From: Methylohalobius sp964654415
GTDB taxonomy: Bacteria; Pseudomonadota; Gammaproteobacteria; Methylococcales; Methylothermaceae
Reading direction: 5' to 3'
NCBI GenBank assembly: GCA_964654415.1
Contig: CAZZIP010000011.1
Span: 20,854 to 84,853, forward strand
DNA: 64,000 nt
Shown here: positions 15,818 through 23,650 of the stretch, in pieces
Layout: each line of letters begins with the position of its first letter
Numbering within the stretch: position 1 is the first letter of the stretch
Notes under the pieces: model-generated
The model's database searches: none
Told to the model about the DNA's origin: nothing
The model's input: only the letters and a program-made list of their open reading frames with translations
Program-made: the position numbers and the translations under genes

Positions 15818-17362
15818 ATGTTGACCCGTAGAAGCCTCCTAAAGGGGATTTTAGCTTTAGCGGCTCTTGGACTTTTCCCCCAACACGCTACCGCCAAGCG
15901 CACAGCGACCTCAGGCAAAGCTTTTAGCTATGATTGGCTAAAAGAGCGAGCAAGAAATCTGGCTTTGCACCCCTTTGTTCCGGCCTCGGAGCAACTTCCA
16001 GCTTGGCTGGTTGGAATCGACTGGGATGCCTACCAGTCTATCCGCTTTCGCCCAGAGCACGCTTTGTGGCGCGAGCAAGGGCTTCCTTTCCAGGTGCGCC
16101 TGTTTCATTTGGGCCTGTTCTTCAAGCATCCGGTCCACCTTTACGAAGTCGTAGAGGGACTGGCGCGGCCTATCCCCTATCGCGCCGATTGGTTTGAGTT
16201 TGGCCCTGAGATCAAAGTGCCGCCAAAAGTGCCGGATTTGGGCTACGCCGGCTTTCGCGTCCACGCCCGACCAGATTTCGAACGCGATATGTTCGCTTTT
16301 CTAGGGGCCAGCTACTTCCGCGCCGTCGGGGAGAGCAAGCAATACGGTATGTCTGCCCGGGGGTTGGCGATCAATACCGGCTTTGACGAGGAATTTCCCG
16401 AATTTCGCGAATTCTACTTGGAGCGCCCCGGTCCAGAGGATGAGGCGATCTTCATCTATGCCTTGCTGGCTGGACCGAGCGTCAGCGGCGCCTACCGGTT
16501 TGTGGTCACTCCCGGCGAGCCCACAGTCATGGACATCGAGGCCAACCTGTATCCGCGCCGGTCAATCGAACGGGTGGGAATCGCACCGTTGACGAGCATG
16601 TTTTTATGCGGCGAGAACGACCGTCGGGTAGCCGACGATTTCCGTCCCGAAATCCACGACTCCGACGGGCTGGCGATGTGGACCGGCGAGGGCGAGTGGA
16701 TCTGGCGGCCTTTGCTCAATCCGCCGATGGTGCGCACCAATTCCTTTCTAGACCGCAACCCTAAAGGGTTTGGCTTGCTCCAGCGCGACCGTAACTTCGA
16801 CCATTACCAAGACGACGGGGCCAACTACCACTTGCGCCCTTCAACCTGGGTTGAGCCACAAGGCGCTTGGGGCGAAGGAGAGGTGCAACTGGTGGAGCTT
16901 CCAGCGCCCGATGAGACCTTCGACAACGCGGTCGCGTTCTGGCATCCTAAAGACCCTTTGCTTCCGGGTCGAGCTTACAGTTTCCGCTACCGCCTAAGCT
17001 GGGGAGCCGATCCACAGCCGCCTTCCCACGGCGCACGGGTGGTAGCCACGCGCACCGGAGTTGGCGGCATCCCGGGCCGGAAAAACCAGATCCCCTCGCG
17101 CAAATTCGTCATCGACTTTGGCGGCGGGAGGCTCAACGAGTTGCCAGAGCAGGCTAAGGTCGAACCGGTCATCACCGTCTCGCGCGGTAGGGTGCTGGAG
17201 CCGGCCGCACGGCCGATTAAAGGCATGCCTTACTGGCGGTGCAACTTCGACTTAGTTGTGGACGGCCAAGAAGTCGTGGACATGCGCTGCTTCCTCAAAG
17301 ACGAGCAGGGGGTGCTCACCGAGACCTGGTTGTACCAATATCTTCCGCCTCAGAAAGCATAA
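15818..17362 (+). CDS. opgD: Glucan biosynthesis protein OpgD (MdoD-like)
   Basis: 514 aa with a twin-arginine signal (TRRSLLKGILALAALGLF) typical of OpgD rather than the Sec-exported OpgG. The domain starts FSYDWLKERARNLA and contains DWDAYQSIRFRPEHALW, KQYGMSARGLAINT and LDRNPKGFGLLQRDR, all characteristic of the periplasmic MdoG/OpgG/OpgD fold that shapes osmoregulated beta-glucans. No opgH glucosyltransferase gene lies nearby. It sits divergently from apbE, 54 bases apart, and its stop overlaps the end of the opposing DUF3570 gene by 13 bases, so it looks inserted into an otherwise minus-strand gene set. Confidence 0.9.
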   Translation: MLTRRSLLKGILALAALGLFPQHATAKRTATSGKAFSYDWLKERARNLALHPFVPASEQLPAWLVGIDWDAYQSIRFRPEHALWREQGLPFQVRLFHLGLFFKHPVHLYEVVEGLARPIPYRADWFEFGPEIKVPPKVPDLGYAGFRVHARPDFERDMFAFLGASYFRAVGESKQYGMSARGLAINTGFDEEFPEFREFYLERPGPEDEAIFIYALLAGPSVSGAYRFVVTPGEPTVMDIEANLYPRRSIERVGIAPLTSMFLCGENDRRVADDFRPEIHDSDGLAMWTGEGEWIWRPLLNPPMVRTNSFLDRNPKGFGLLQRDRNFDHYQDDGANYHLRPSTWVEPQGAWGEGEVQLVELPAPDETFDNAVAFWHPKDPLLPGRAYSFRYRLSWGADPQPPSHGARVVATRTGVGGIPGRKNQIPSRKFVIDFGGGRLNELPEQAKVEPVITVSRGRVLEPAARPIKGMPYWRCNFDLVVDGQEVVDMRCFLKDEQGVLTETWLYQYLPPQKA

Positions 17363-19911
17363 TTCCAAGTAAAGGTCAAAGCGCCTTCGCGCTCGAGCTG
17401 GTAGCCGTAGAAATCGTCTAGCACCGGCTGCAGCCACTCAAAGCGCAAGGCGTTGCCGGCAAAGGTGCCAGAGGGCACTAAGGCGCTCAGGCCAAAGCCC
17501 AAGTCGAAAAACCTGCCGCCTGAGTTCTGAGGAAAATCCATGGGCCCAAGGCGCCGACTGAAACCATCGACGTCGCCAGCTATCTTTCCTTGGAAGGTAT
17601 AGACTCCACGCACCGACACCCCTAGCCAGTCTGTCAAGCTATACCCACCCCAAGCGCTGGCTTGGGCCAAATGGCCGCGCCGCCAACCGGCGTCGTTTTC
17701 CTCCAGGCGTACCGCGCCTAAGAGCTGTCCTCCCCACCACCAGCGGCCCTGCTCGCCGGTGTAGGTGAGGCTGGGGATAAAATCGAAGCTACCGCTCCCG
17801 GTTTGCATGTCGAAGTGGTAAGACCCCATCTCCTGCTGGTGCATGCGCCGCATTTTCAAATGCACCTCGCCCGTTGGAACGCTCAAGCCCAAACCGAGAT
17901 GCAGGTGATGGGGTTCGGCTTGCCACAGCCGGATCAAAGCAGCCAGCAAAGTGTCGCCGACGCCGCCGGTGGTGTGCTTGCCGCCGTGCTCGAATACCTG
18001 AGGATCGCGCGGCGGGCGCCCGGAAAGCGCCTCTGTATCCATCTCCATCGCCACAAACTGCGGCATGATCATGAGGTTGAGCCAGTCGCTTGGGGCGTAC
18101 ATGAGCTCGAGCATGTGCATGCTCATCTCCATCTTTTTGGGCGCAAACCTACAGGCGATCAGGCCGCAGCCTTCAGCGACCACCAATGGGTCGCGGGCGC
18201 GGCGCGAACCGTGGAGAAGGTCGCCGTTTTGGCTTTGGTGCATCAAGCGGTAGCCGACCATGAATGGGGTAGCCCTGGGCATCATGTGGGCATACATCAG
18301 GCCGGCAGGTAGAAAGTGGTGGCCGTGCAGGCCATGGTGGTGAGCGTGGTGTTCCAGCTCGCTCAACTGCAGCGCTTCCAAATCGACCGTTAACGCCGCA
18401 TTGGCGACTAGGAAATTAAAATCGCTGTAAGCGTCCTCTCCGCCTCCGCCCAGTTTCAGCGAGCCGGCGTGAGCGTAATACTCAAATCCGGCCTCAAAAG
18501 TCACGCCCTTAGCAAAAGCCTTGCTCACGGTGATCCCCCCGCTTAAAGCGCCAAAGCCGGATAATCGGTGGTCGCTGGAGAAATGCTTAGGCAACGCCCG
18601 ACGGTCGAAGCGAATGCGCTTGGGAGCAACGTCTTCTGGCGGAGTCACTGGGTTCCCGGCTGCATCGAAAAAGTCTCCATTGTCGAAGAAGAACTCTCGT
18701 CCTTGTCCGTCCACCCAGACCTCCCGTCCTTTAGGGTCTTTGGCAATGGTCTCAAACGGCTGCAAAGAGAGCAAATAGGGCTGGTAGAAACTTGCCTGGT
18801 CTTGAGAGTAATAGCGAATCCTAGGGGCGATGGTCCAGCCCCCGCCTAAAGGCTGGATCCACTGAGCCTCAAACGTATGGGCGGAAACTCCCCAGTCGTC
18901 GCGCGAGAACTGATAGCCAAGGTGCAAGGCAGCGTCCAGCGGGGCCAGATAATGCACCCATTTAAGGCCCAGCGTTCCCTGGTTGCGCTGCGCTGGCCGT
19001 TCTTCCAAAAGCGCGCGGCGGTCACCGATCAGCACCGGCTGGCCGAGCTGCGTTGGATCGACGAAGATCACCGTCACTGCTTTGTAGGGGTTTTCTAAAA
19101 ACCCCAGGCTTTTGCTATACCCCAAGTTGAGGTTTAGCAGGTCATCCCGGCTTAAAACCTGGCTTAACCCTAAGTGGAAAGTAAAATCGCGTCGTTCTCC
19201 CAGAAGCTGCTCAAGCGCCAGACCGCCTTTGCGACGCAAGCGGATGCTTGTGAGATAGCGGTCCTTGACGATGTAAGGCGAGGAATCGTGATCCAAAAGC
19301 GCTTGAATGTCGCTGTGGGTGTAATTGAAGCCATAGCTTAAGGTGGTCAGCTTGCGGTTGAAATCCAACCGCCCGCGTACTCCTCCGTGGGCCGATCGGT
19401 AGTCGTTTTCCAGGGAAAATCCCCCAAGCAAAGCAAGCTCGGCCTCGTCCCATTCGTAGCCCAGACGGAAATCGCTCGCTCGCCGCACCTCAGGCGAGGC
19501 GCTGGCCAAAACGTGGACCAGGCGCGATTCCTCCTTGCCCGAACGCAGAAAGTGAAAATCCGAATCTAAGGCCACCTGGCCGGTTAAAAGCGGCGAAGCG
19601 CCGGAGGTAGCATCGGCCAAGGGACGATTGGGCCGGGCGGCCAGGGGAGCAGTGGCAATGGGGGTGGCCCCCGACCAGACATCTTCGGTGTAGGCAAAAC
19701 CAAAGCGCCAGCGGTCGAGCAGCCCAAGGTCGGCCGAAAAGCGGGTGGTGTCGACCTGCAGCGGGCGAAATTGGCTTTTGGCCTCGAACAGATTGCGCTC
19801 GCCCTCTTGGTAGCGGCTGTACTGCAAGCTCACCTGGCTGTTTTCCGCCGCCAATCCCGGCAGCAGCAAGGCCGCCGAAGTCAGCGCTGTCAGGGCCTGG
19901 CTTTTGGCCAT
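17350..19911 (-). CDS. DUF3570 outer-membrane protein fused to a second His/Met-rich barrel
   Basis: 853 aa with a signal peptide (ALTSAALLLPGLAA). The first about 500 residues fit the DUF3570 outer-membrane barrel (SLQYSRYQEGERN, DVWSGATP, then alternating aromatic strands, ending near YAHAGSLKLGGGGEDAYSDF). A His cluster at 521-532 (HHAHHHGLHGHH) links to a second barrel-like half of about 330 residues rich in Met and His (MHMLELMYAP, LMIMPQFVAMEMD, HLKMRRMHQQEMG), with a C-terminal aromatic residue (WNYAF) fit for outer-membrane assembly. DUF3570 proteins are normally about 400-450 aa, so this is a fusion. The ATG directly follows the DUF4266 stop (TAG-ATG). Metal binding is an inference from composition. 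Confidence 0.8.
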   Translation of the reverse strand: MAKSQALTALTSAALLLPGLAAENSQVSLQYSRYQEGERNLFEAKSQFRPLQVDTTRFSADLGLLDRWRFGFAYTEDVWSGATPIATAPLAARPNRPLADATSGASPLLTGQVALDSDFHFLRSGKEESRLVHVLASASPEVRRASDFRLGYEWDEAELALLGGFSLENDYRSAHGGVRGRLDFNRKLTTLSYGFNYTHSDIQALLDHDSSPYIVKDRYLTSIRLRRKGGLALEQLLGERRDFTFHLGLSQVLSRDDLLNLNLGYSKSLGFLENPYKAVTVIFVDPTQLGQPVLIGDRRALLEERPAQRNQGTLGLKWVHYLAPLDAALHLGYQFSRDDWGVSAHTFEAQWIQPLGGGWTIAPRIRYYSQDQASFYQPYLLSLQPFETIAKDPKGREVWVDGQGREFFFDNGDFFDAAGNPVTPPEDVAPKRIRFDRRALPKHFSSDHRLSGFGALSGGITVSKAFAKGVTFEAGFEYYAHAGSLKLGGGGEDAYSDFNFLVANAALTVDLEALQLSELEHHAHHHGLHGHHFLPAGLMYAHMMPRATPFMVGYRLMHQSQNGDLLHGSRRARDPLVVAEGCGLIACRFAPKKMEMSMHMLELMYAPSDWLNLMIMPQFVAMEMDTEALSGRPPRDPQVFEHGGKHTTGGVGDTLLAALIRLWQAEPHHLHLGLGLSVPTGEVHLKMRRMHQQEMGSYHFDMQTGSGSFDFIPSLTYTGEQGRWWWGGQLLGAVRLEENDAGWRRGHLAQASAWGGYSLTDWLGVSVRGVYTFQGKIAGDVDGFSRRLGPMDFPQNSGGRFFDLGFGLSALVPSGTFAGNALRFEWLQPVLDDFYGYQLEREGALTFTWNYAF

Positions 19912-20112
19912 CTAGTAACACCCACAACCGCCGCCTGTGCCTTTGACGCTTCCCCCTGCCTCGCGGCTGCTGTAGACGTGCTCTTGGATCGCGCTCTGGA
20001 CAGGATAAGGATCTAAAGCCATCTGCGGTTTAGCCAGCCGCCCACGCTCCCAAGGAGCCACTTGCACGCAGCCGGTCAGAAGCAAAAGCAGGAAAGCCCC
20101 CGCGCAGCGCAT
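19912..20112 (-). CDS. DUF4266 small lipoprotein
   Basis: 66 aa from ATG 20112, one base after the TlpA stop; GAGGCGAGG serves as ribosome site. The lipobox LLLTGC gives an N-terminal Cys for lipidation. The body VAPWERGRLAKPQMALDP and the Gly-rich, Cys-ended tail GTGGGCGCY are the DUF4266 signature. These proteins almost always sit between a TlpA-like thioredoxin and a DUF3570 barrel, as here. The C-terminal Cys pair is a possible thiol or metal site; function is not established. Confidence 0.85.
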   Translation of the reverse strand: MRCAGAFLLLLLTGCVQVAPWERGRLAKPQMALDPYPVQSAIQEHVYSSREAGGSVKGTGGGCGCY

Positions 20113-20113
20113 C

Positions 20114-20599
20114 TCACCTCGCCTCGGCAAGCAATTCCATTACCTTGGTTTTGAGTTCGTCCGCGTCCTCGGCGCGAAATCCAAGATGCCGAAAGCGTAT
20201 TCTCCCTTGGCGGTCGATCAAATACGCCGCTGGCATCCCGGCCACCTCGAAAGCGCGCGCGCAGTCGCCGTGAGGATCCAAAAACACGGTAAACCGAACC
20301 GGATAACGATCGAGGAAAGCCTGGGCTTCTCTAGAGTTCTCGTCCAGGTTGACGGCCACCACCGCCAGCCCTTTATCGCCTAACTCCTCAGTCAACTTGT
20401 TGAGGAACTGAAAAGAGCGGGCGCAGGTCGGACACCACGAAGCCCAAAAGTCTAGATACAGCACTTTTCCTGCCTGGACTTGGTGTAAGCGGTGCTCCTC
20501 TCCCTCAAGCGAGGTCAGCCTACAATCGGGAAATTCGGCCGCTGCGGTAAAACCGATCCAGCCTGCCAGAGCGATGAGGAGTAAGGCTTTCTTGTTCAC
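20114..20599 (-). CDS. TlpA-like periplasmic thioredoxin
   Basis: 161 aa from GTG 20599, overlapping the previous stop by three bases. Signal peptide LLLIALAGWIGFTAAA, then a thioredoxin fold with FWASWCPTCARSFQFLNKL (active-site C-P-T-C), a cis-Pro region VAGMPAAYLID, and AVNLDENSREAQAFLDRYP typical of TlpA/ResA. Such proteins reduce periplasmic disulfides or keep metal-site cysteines reduced. Its position ahead of a Cys-tailed lipoprotein (DUF4266) and a barrel suggests it serves that set. Confidence 0.88.
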   Translation of the reverse strand: MNKKALLLIALAGWIGFTAAAEFPDCRLTSLEGEEHRLHQVQAGKVLYLDFWASWCPTCARSFQFLNKLTEELGDKGLAVVAVNLDENSREAQAFLDRYPVRFTVFLDPHGDCARAFEVAGMPAAYLIDRQGRIRFRHLGFRAEDADELKTKVMELLAEAR

Positions 20600-21036
20600 T
20601 GGACTTGGCGCACCTGAATCTCAGTTCCGGTGTGGTCGCCGTTAGCGGTCACACAATGCCAGATCAGGGAGAAAGCCCTAGGACCCGGACCGGTCTTGTT
20701 GACCAACATCCGATAGACGCCGTCGCCGCCTTGAAGCACGATGGGATCGCTGTACTGGGCGTCGCCGGAGACCTGGTCAGTAGTGTTGGCGGCCTGGTTG
20801 CCTTTGATCACCTGCAGGTTGACCAACAGCCCAGGCGCCGGTGGACTGTCGTCGCGCACCTGGGCAAACAGATACGCCGTTGGCCCATGGCCGTCGTCGC
20901 CGCAGATCACATCCGCCATGTCGGTCGCCTGGGCGTCTGGACTTTGAGGAAATATCGGCAGGGGGATACCGGTCACGTCGTGGGCAAGACTACTCCCAGC
21001 CCATGCTAGCCACAAACCCAATAGGAAACGCTTCAT
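20596..21036 (-). CDS. Exported protein of unknown function
   Basis: 146 aa from ATG 21036 with GGAGG six bases upstream (frame also open from 21087). Signal peptide FLLGLWLAWAGSSLAHD. The mature protein looks like an immunoglobulin-like beta sandwich with two cysteines (DVICGDDGHG and LIWHCVTANGDH) and a phrase VLQGGDGVYRMLVNKTGPGP. No family recognised. It is the second gene of the minus-strand redox set and its end overlaps the TlpA start. Confidence 0.65.
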   Translation of the reverse strand: MKRFLLGLWLAWAGSSLAHDVTGIPLPIFPQSPDAQATDMADVICGDDGHGPTAYLFAQVRDDSPPAPGLLVNLQVIKGNQAANTTDQVSGDAQYSDPIVLQGGDGVYRMLVNKTGPGPRAFSLIWHCVTANGDHTGTEIQVRQVQ

Positions 21037-21093
21037 CCAATCCTCCTCTTTCGATAAGCAGGGACAGTATAGCCGCCCCCGCGCCAAACTGCA

Positions 21094-21873
21094 TCAGGGT
21101 GCCGGCCAAATCTGCTGACCGTTCCACTGGACTTTGAAATTCTCCTTGAGCTGCCGCAGGGAAGGATAAATCCGCACGTCTACTCCCTGGCCACAGCTCG
21201 CCGGCAGCGGGAACTGAGCGAGGTTGCGAGTGACTTTGAAGGTGGCTGGGGAGTCGTAAGCGTGGGCTGGATCGCCAAAGTACTTGGCATCGGGGCTGTT
21301 GGGATCGACTCCAGGCACCGCCTTGACCCAGAAGTTTGTCGCGTGGTTGAACTCGGGATCGGCTGCGCTTTTGATTTCACACACATCGGCGATCGCTGGC
21401 ATGAAAGTGATGCTCTTGGCGCAGGCGTTGTCTTGGAACACGACTGCCTGGATGCGAAACGGCATTTTGCCCACCCAGTTGTGGGGCGGAAGCCCTTCGC
21501 CGCCGCCGGCCCAGTAGCCGATGGGATTGCCGTTTTTATCTGCTATTAATTCCTCGATGGGGAACACATCGTTGCTCTTGACCACCCGGATGAAGCCTCC
21601 GGCCTGGATGAAATCGGAGACCGGCCCGTTGTGGGGACTCCAAGTCTTGCCGCCGTCAGAGGAGACCTCGACGATGGAGTCGGTCTGGTCGGGCATGAAC
21701 AGGATATGGCCGATCACGCTCATATCGCCGCAGCCGTGGGTGATTACCGCCGCGGCGTCGTACGTCGCGTGCCCAGCGCGGTTTTCTTCAGCGCTGTTTG
21801 GAGATAAGCGGGTGTGCGCAAACGCCTGGCCGGTCATACCCAAAGCAGCCAGTAAAAGCACAGTTTTTTTCAT
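21094..21873 (-). CDS. Exported YcnI/DUF1775-like protein, first gene of redox set
   Basis: 259 aa from ATG 21873, with a perfect GGAGG before it. Signal peptide VLLLAALGMTGQAFA ends just before a His (AHTRLSPNSAEENRAG). The mature N-terminal His, the early HATYDAAAVITHGCGD segment and the beta-rich body are reminiscent of YcnI/DUF1775 proteins, where an exposed N-terminal His takes part in Cu(II) binding. The similarity is loose, so copper binding is inference. Cysteines occur at spaced positions (THGCGD, NACAKS, DVCEIK, PASCGQG), allowing two disulfides that the TlpA protein could serve. Confidence 0.6.
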   Translation of the reverse strand: MKKTVLLLAALGMTGQAFAHTRLSPNSAEENRAGHATYDAAAVITHGCGDMSVIGHILFMPDQTDSIVEVSSDGGKTWSPHNGPVSDFIQAGGFIRVVKSNDVFPIEELIADKNGNPIGYWAGGGEGLPPHNWVGKMPFRIQAVVFQDNACAKSITFMPAIADVCEIKSAADPEFNHATNFWVKAVPGVDPNSPDAKYFGDPAHAYDSPATFKVTRNLAQFPLPASCGQGVDVRIYPSLRQLKENFKVQWNGQQIWPAP

Positions 21874-21883
21874 CTTGCCTCCT

Positions 21884-21944
21884 TTTTGTACGGGATTTAC
21901 CACAGTTTTTCATCAACCATCCATTAAGGCGTTCCTGTACAAAA
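21884..21944. promoter_or_regulatory. Inverted repeat TTTTGTAC / GTACAAAA in leader
   Basis: TTTTGTAC (21884-21891) and GTACAAAA (21937-21944) face each other 45 bases apart upstream of the exported YcnI-like gene; one arm touches its ribosome site. It could be an operator pair or a leader hairpin. No regulator is encoded nearby. Confidence 0.3.
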
Positions 21945-22072
21945 TACGTACCACACTTATAGATCAATGACTTATTAAAAATCCGCTCCCGTATTTGCGG
22001 CATTTGCCGTAGATGGTGTGGCATATCACGCGGCCTCTATCTTTTTCTGTGGGTTTCGCTATGCTTTTGCAT

Positions 22073-22729
22073 ATGCGCAGGATAATCCTGATTCTCCTGG
22101 CGATCGCCTGCTGGAACACAGCCTTCGGAGAGGGGTTCGACCCACATCTGGCGCGCAGCGTGGTCAAAGTCATGGCTTACGCCCAAGCCAACCGGGTGGC
22201 TGCAGGTTCGGGCGTGGTCGTAAGCGAGGGAAAGGTGGCGACCAACTGCCACGTCACCCAGGCGGCGCATTCAGTCGCTTTGTTCCAAGGGGCTGTGCGC
22301 TATGAGGTGCTTGCTCAGGCAGCTGCGCCGGAGTTGGATCTATGTCTGCTCTATACTGCTTCCAGGCTTCCGCCAGTAAAGCTCGGCGCGCCCGTGGCGG
22401 GAGAGGTAGCCTACCTATATGGCTATCCTGGCGCCATCGGTCTGAGCGTGACCAAAACCCAAATCCGGCGCCTTCGCCCTTACCGGAATGATCAACTCAT
22501 CGAACTTGAAGCCGGTTTTGTCTACGGAGTCAGCGGCGGTGCTCTGTTTAACGAGCGCGGCGAGCTGATTGGTCTGGCTACTTTTATGCAGCGGAAGCCG
22601 CCGGCTTTTTATGCCATTCCGGCGAGTTGGATAAGCAAGGTATTCAACCGCCAAGCATCGCCAATTCGCCCGCTGCTCGAACAGCCATTCTGGCAAACCG
22701 ACACGCGGTTTTGGGAGGACAGGCTATGA
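22073..22729 (+). CDS. Exported trypsin-like serine protease
   Basis: 218 aa from ATG 22073 (an ATG at 22061 is also possible). Signal peptide RRIILILLAIACWNTAFG. The chymotrypsin-fold triad is visible: His60 in ATNCHVT, Asp89 in ELDLCLLY and Ser154 in GVSGGALF. There is no PDZ domain, so it is a minimal Deg-like protease of the periplasm. Its stop overlaps the next start (ATGA), placing it in an operon with a small basic protein and a GAF protein. No ribosome site of note; transcription likely starts in the divergent gap with the redox set. Confidence 0.8.
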   Translation: MRRIILILLAIACWNTAFGEGFDPHLARSVVKVMAYAQANRVAAGSGVVVSEGKVATNCHVTQAAHSVALFQGAVRYEVLAQAAAPELDLCLLYTASRLPPVKLGAPVAGEVAYLYGYPGAIGLSVTKTQIRRLRPYRNDQLIELEAGFVYGVSGGALFNERGELIGLATFMQRKPPAFYAIPASWISKVFNRQASPIRPLLEQPFWQTDTRFWEDRL

Positions 22730-22917
22730 GCCGACAACAAGGCCGAGGTGGAATGGGCAGCCGCAAACACGGACGTTCTGGTCGGCCAGGACCTCCGCCC
22801 GGCTTGAAATGCTCTCTGGCGCGCTTGGAAAACGAACGGAGACAAAAGCCTAAGCGCTCGCAGAAGTGGTTTGCCTCTGTCTTAGCCCTGCTACGCGCCA
22901 AGCGCCATGAGTCTTGA
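22726..22917 (+). CDS. Small basic protein, unknown function
   Basis: 63 aa. Very basic, with a Gly/Arg/Pro-rich first half (GRGGMGSRKHGRSGRPGPPP), a single Cys, a charged helix SLARLENERRQKPKRSQKW and a short hydrophobic C-terminal segment FASVLALLRAKRH. Starts inside the stop of the protease gene and overlaps the GAF gene by 11 bases, so all three are probably translated together. Composition suggests nucleic-acid or membrane-surface binding, but no family is recognised. Confidence 0.55.
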   Translation: MSRQQGRGGMGSRKHGRSGRPGPPPGLKCSLARLENERRQKPKRSQKWFASVLALLRAKRHES

Positions 22918-23650
22918 CGCCGATTTTCTCCTGCGTTTAGTCGGGCTACCTGAGGTCCTAGAGCAATACAGTACTTTAGAGGAAGGACTGAAAGAATTGG
23001 CCAGCCTTACCGCCACCCATCTGCGCTGCGAGGCTTGCTCCATCATGCTGCTGGAACAGGTCGAGGAAGAAAAGCCTCCAACGCTTAAAGTGTATGCCAG
23101 CTTTGGCGAGCTGCCACCCCAAGCGCATCAAACTCACCAGGCGATCGGCGAGGGAATTGCCGGCTATGTGGCCGAGACCGGCCAGCCGCTTTTGATCCCA
23201 GACCTTTCCACCTCGCCGTTAGCTTTCGCCGCGCGCTGGCCGCAAGATGCAAGGCGTAGCCTGATGGCAGCGCCGATCTGGGTCGGCAAAAAAGTGATCG
23301 GGGTTATTAATGTCAAGCACCCAGCTGATGGGCGAGAACTTAGCTCCCAGGATTTAGACACCTTGCGCTTGTTCGCGCTGTTTGTGGGCCAGGCGATTCA
23401 GCTCTTTCAGCTGCAGGGCCTGTTGCGCTCGCATTTTGTCCGGCAAGCGGTAGCAGCGCAGTCAGCACCGGGCAAACTCAGCCCCGATCCGGCACAGCTT
23501 GCCAGGATCGTGGCCAAGTCTTTCTATCGCGAGCTGACCCAGGCTGGTTTTTCTCCCCGCGATATTCTCAACACCGCTACCGAAGTCATAGCCTTGCTGC
23601 AAGAACAGCTTGCCCGCTACAGGCAGCGCTGGCAGAGAACGGATCAATGA
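22907..23650 (+). CDS. GAF domain protein
   Basis: 247 aa. Residues about 20-165 form a GAF domain: LRCEACSIMLLEQ, IGEGIAGYVAETGQPLLIPD, RSLMAAPIWVGKKVIGVINV and LRLFALFVGQAIQLFQL. The rest is helical (LARIVAKSFYRELTQAGFSP, ILNTATEVIALLQEQLARYR) and resembles no output domain that I recognise. GAF domains bind small ligands or mediate dimerisation. Overlaps the basic protein at its start and converges with the aminotransferase gene, overlapping by 7 bases. Confidence 0.8.
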   Translation: MSLDADFLLRLVGLPEVLEQYSTLEEGLKELASLTATHLRCEACSIMLLEQVEEEKPPTLKVYASFGELPPQAHQTHQAIGEGIAGYVAETGQPLLIPDLSTSPLAFAARWPQDARRSLMAAPIWVGKKVIGVINVKHPADGRELSSQDLDTLRLFALFVGQAIQLFQLQGLLRSHFVRQAVAAQSAPGKLSPDPAQLARIVAKSFYRELTQAGFSPRDILNTATEVIALLQEQLARYRQRWQRTDQ

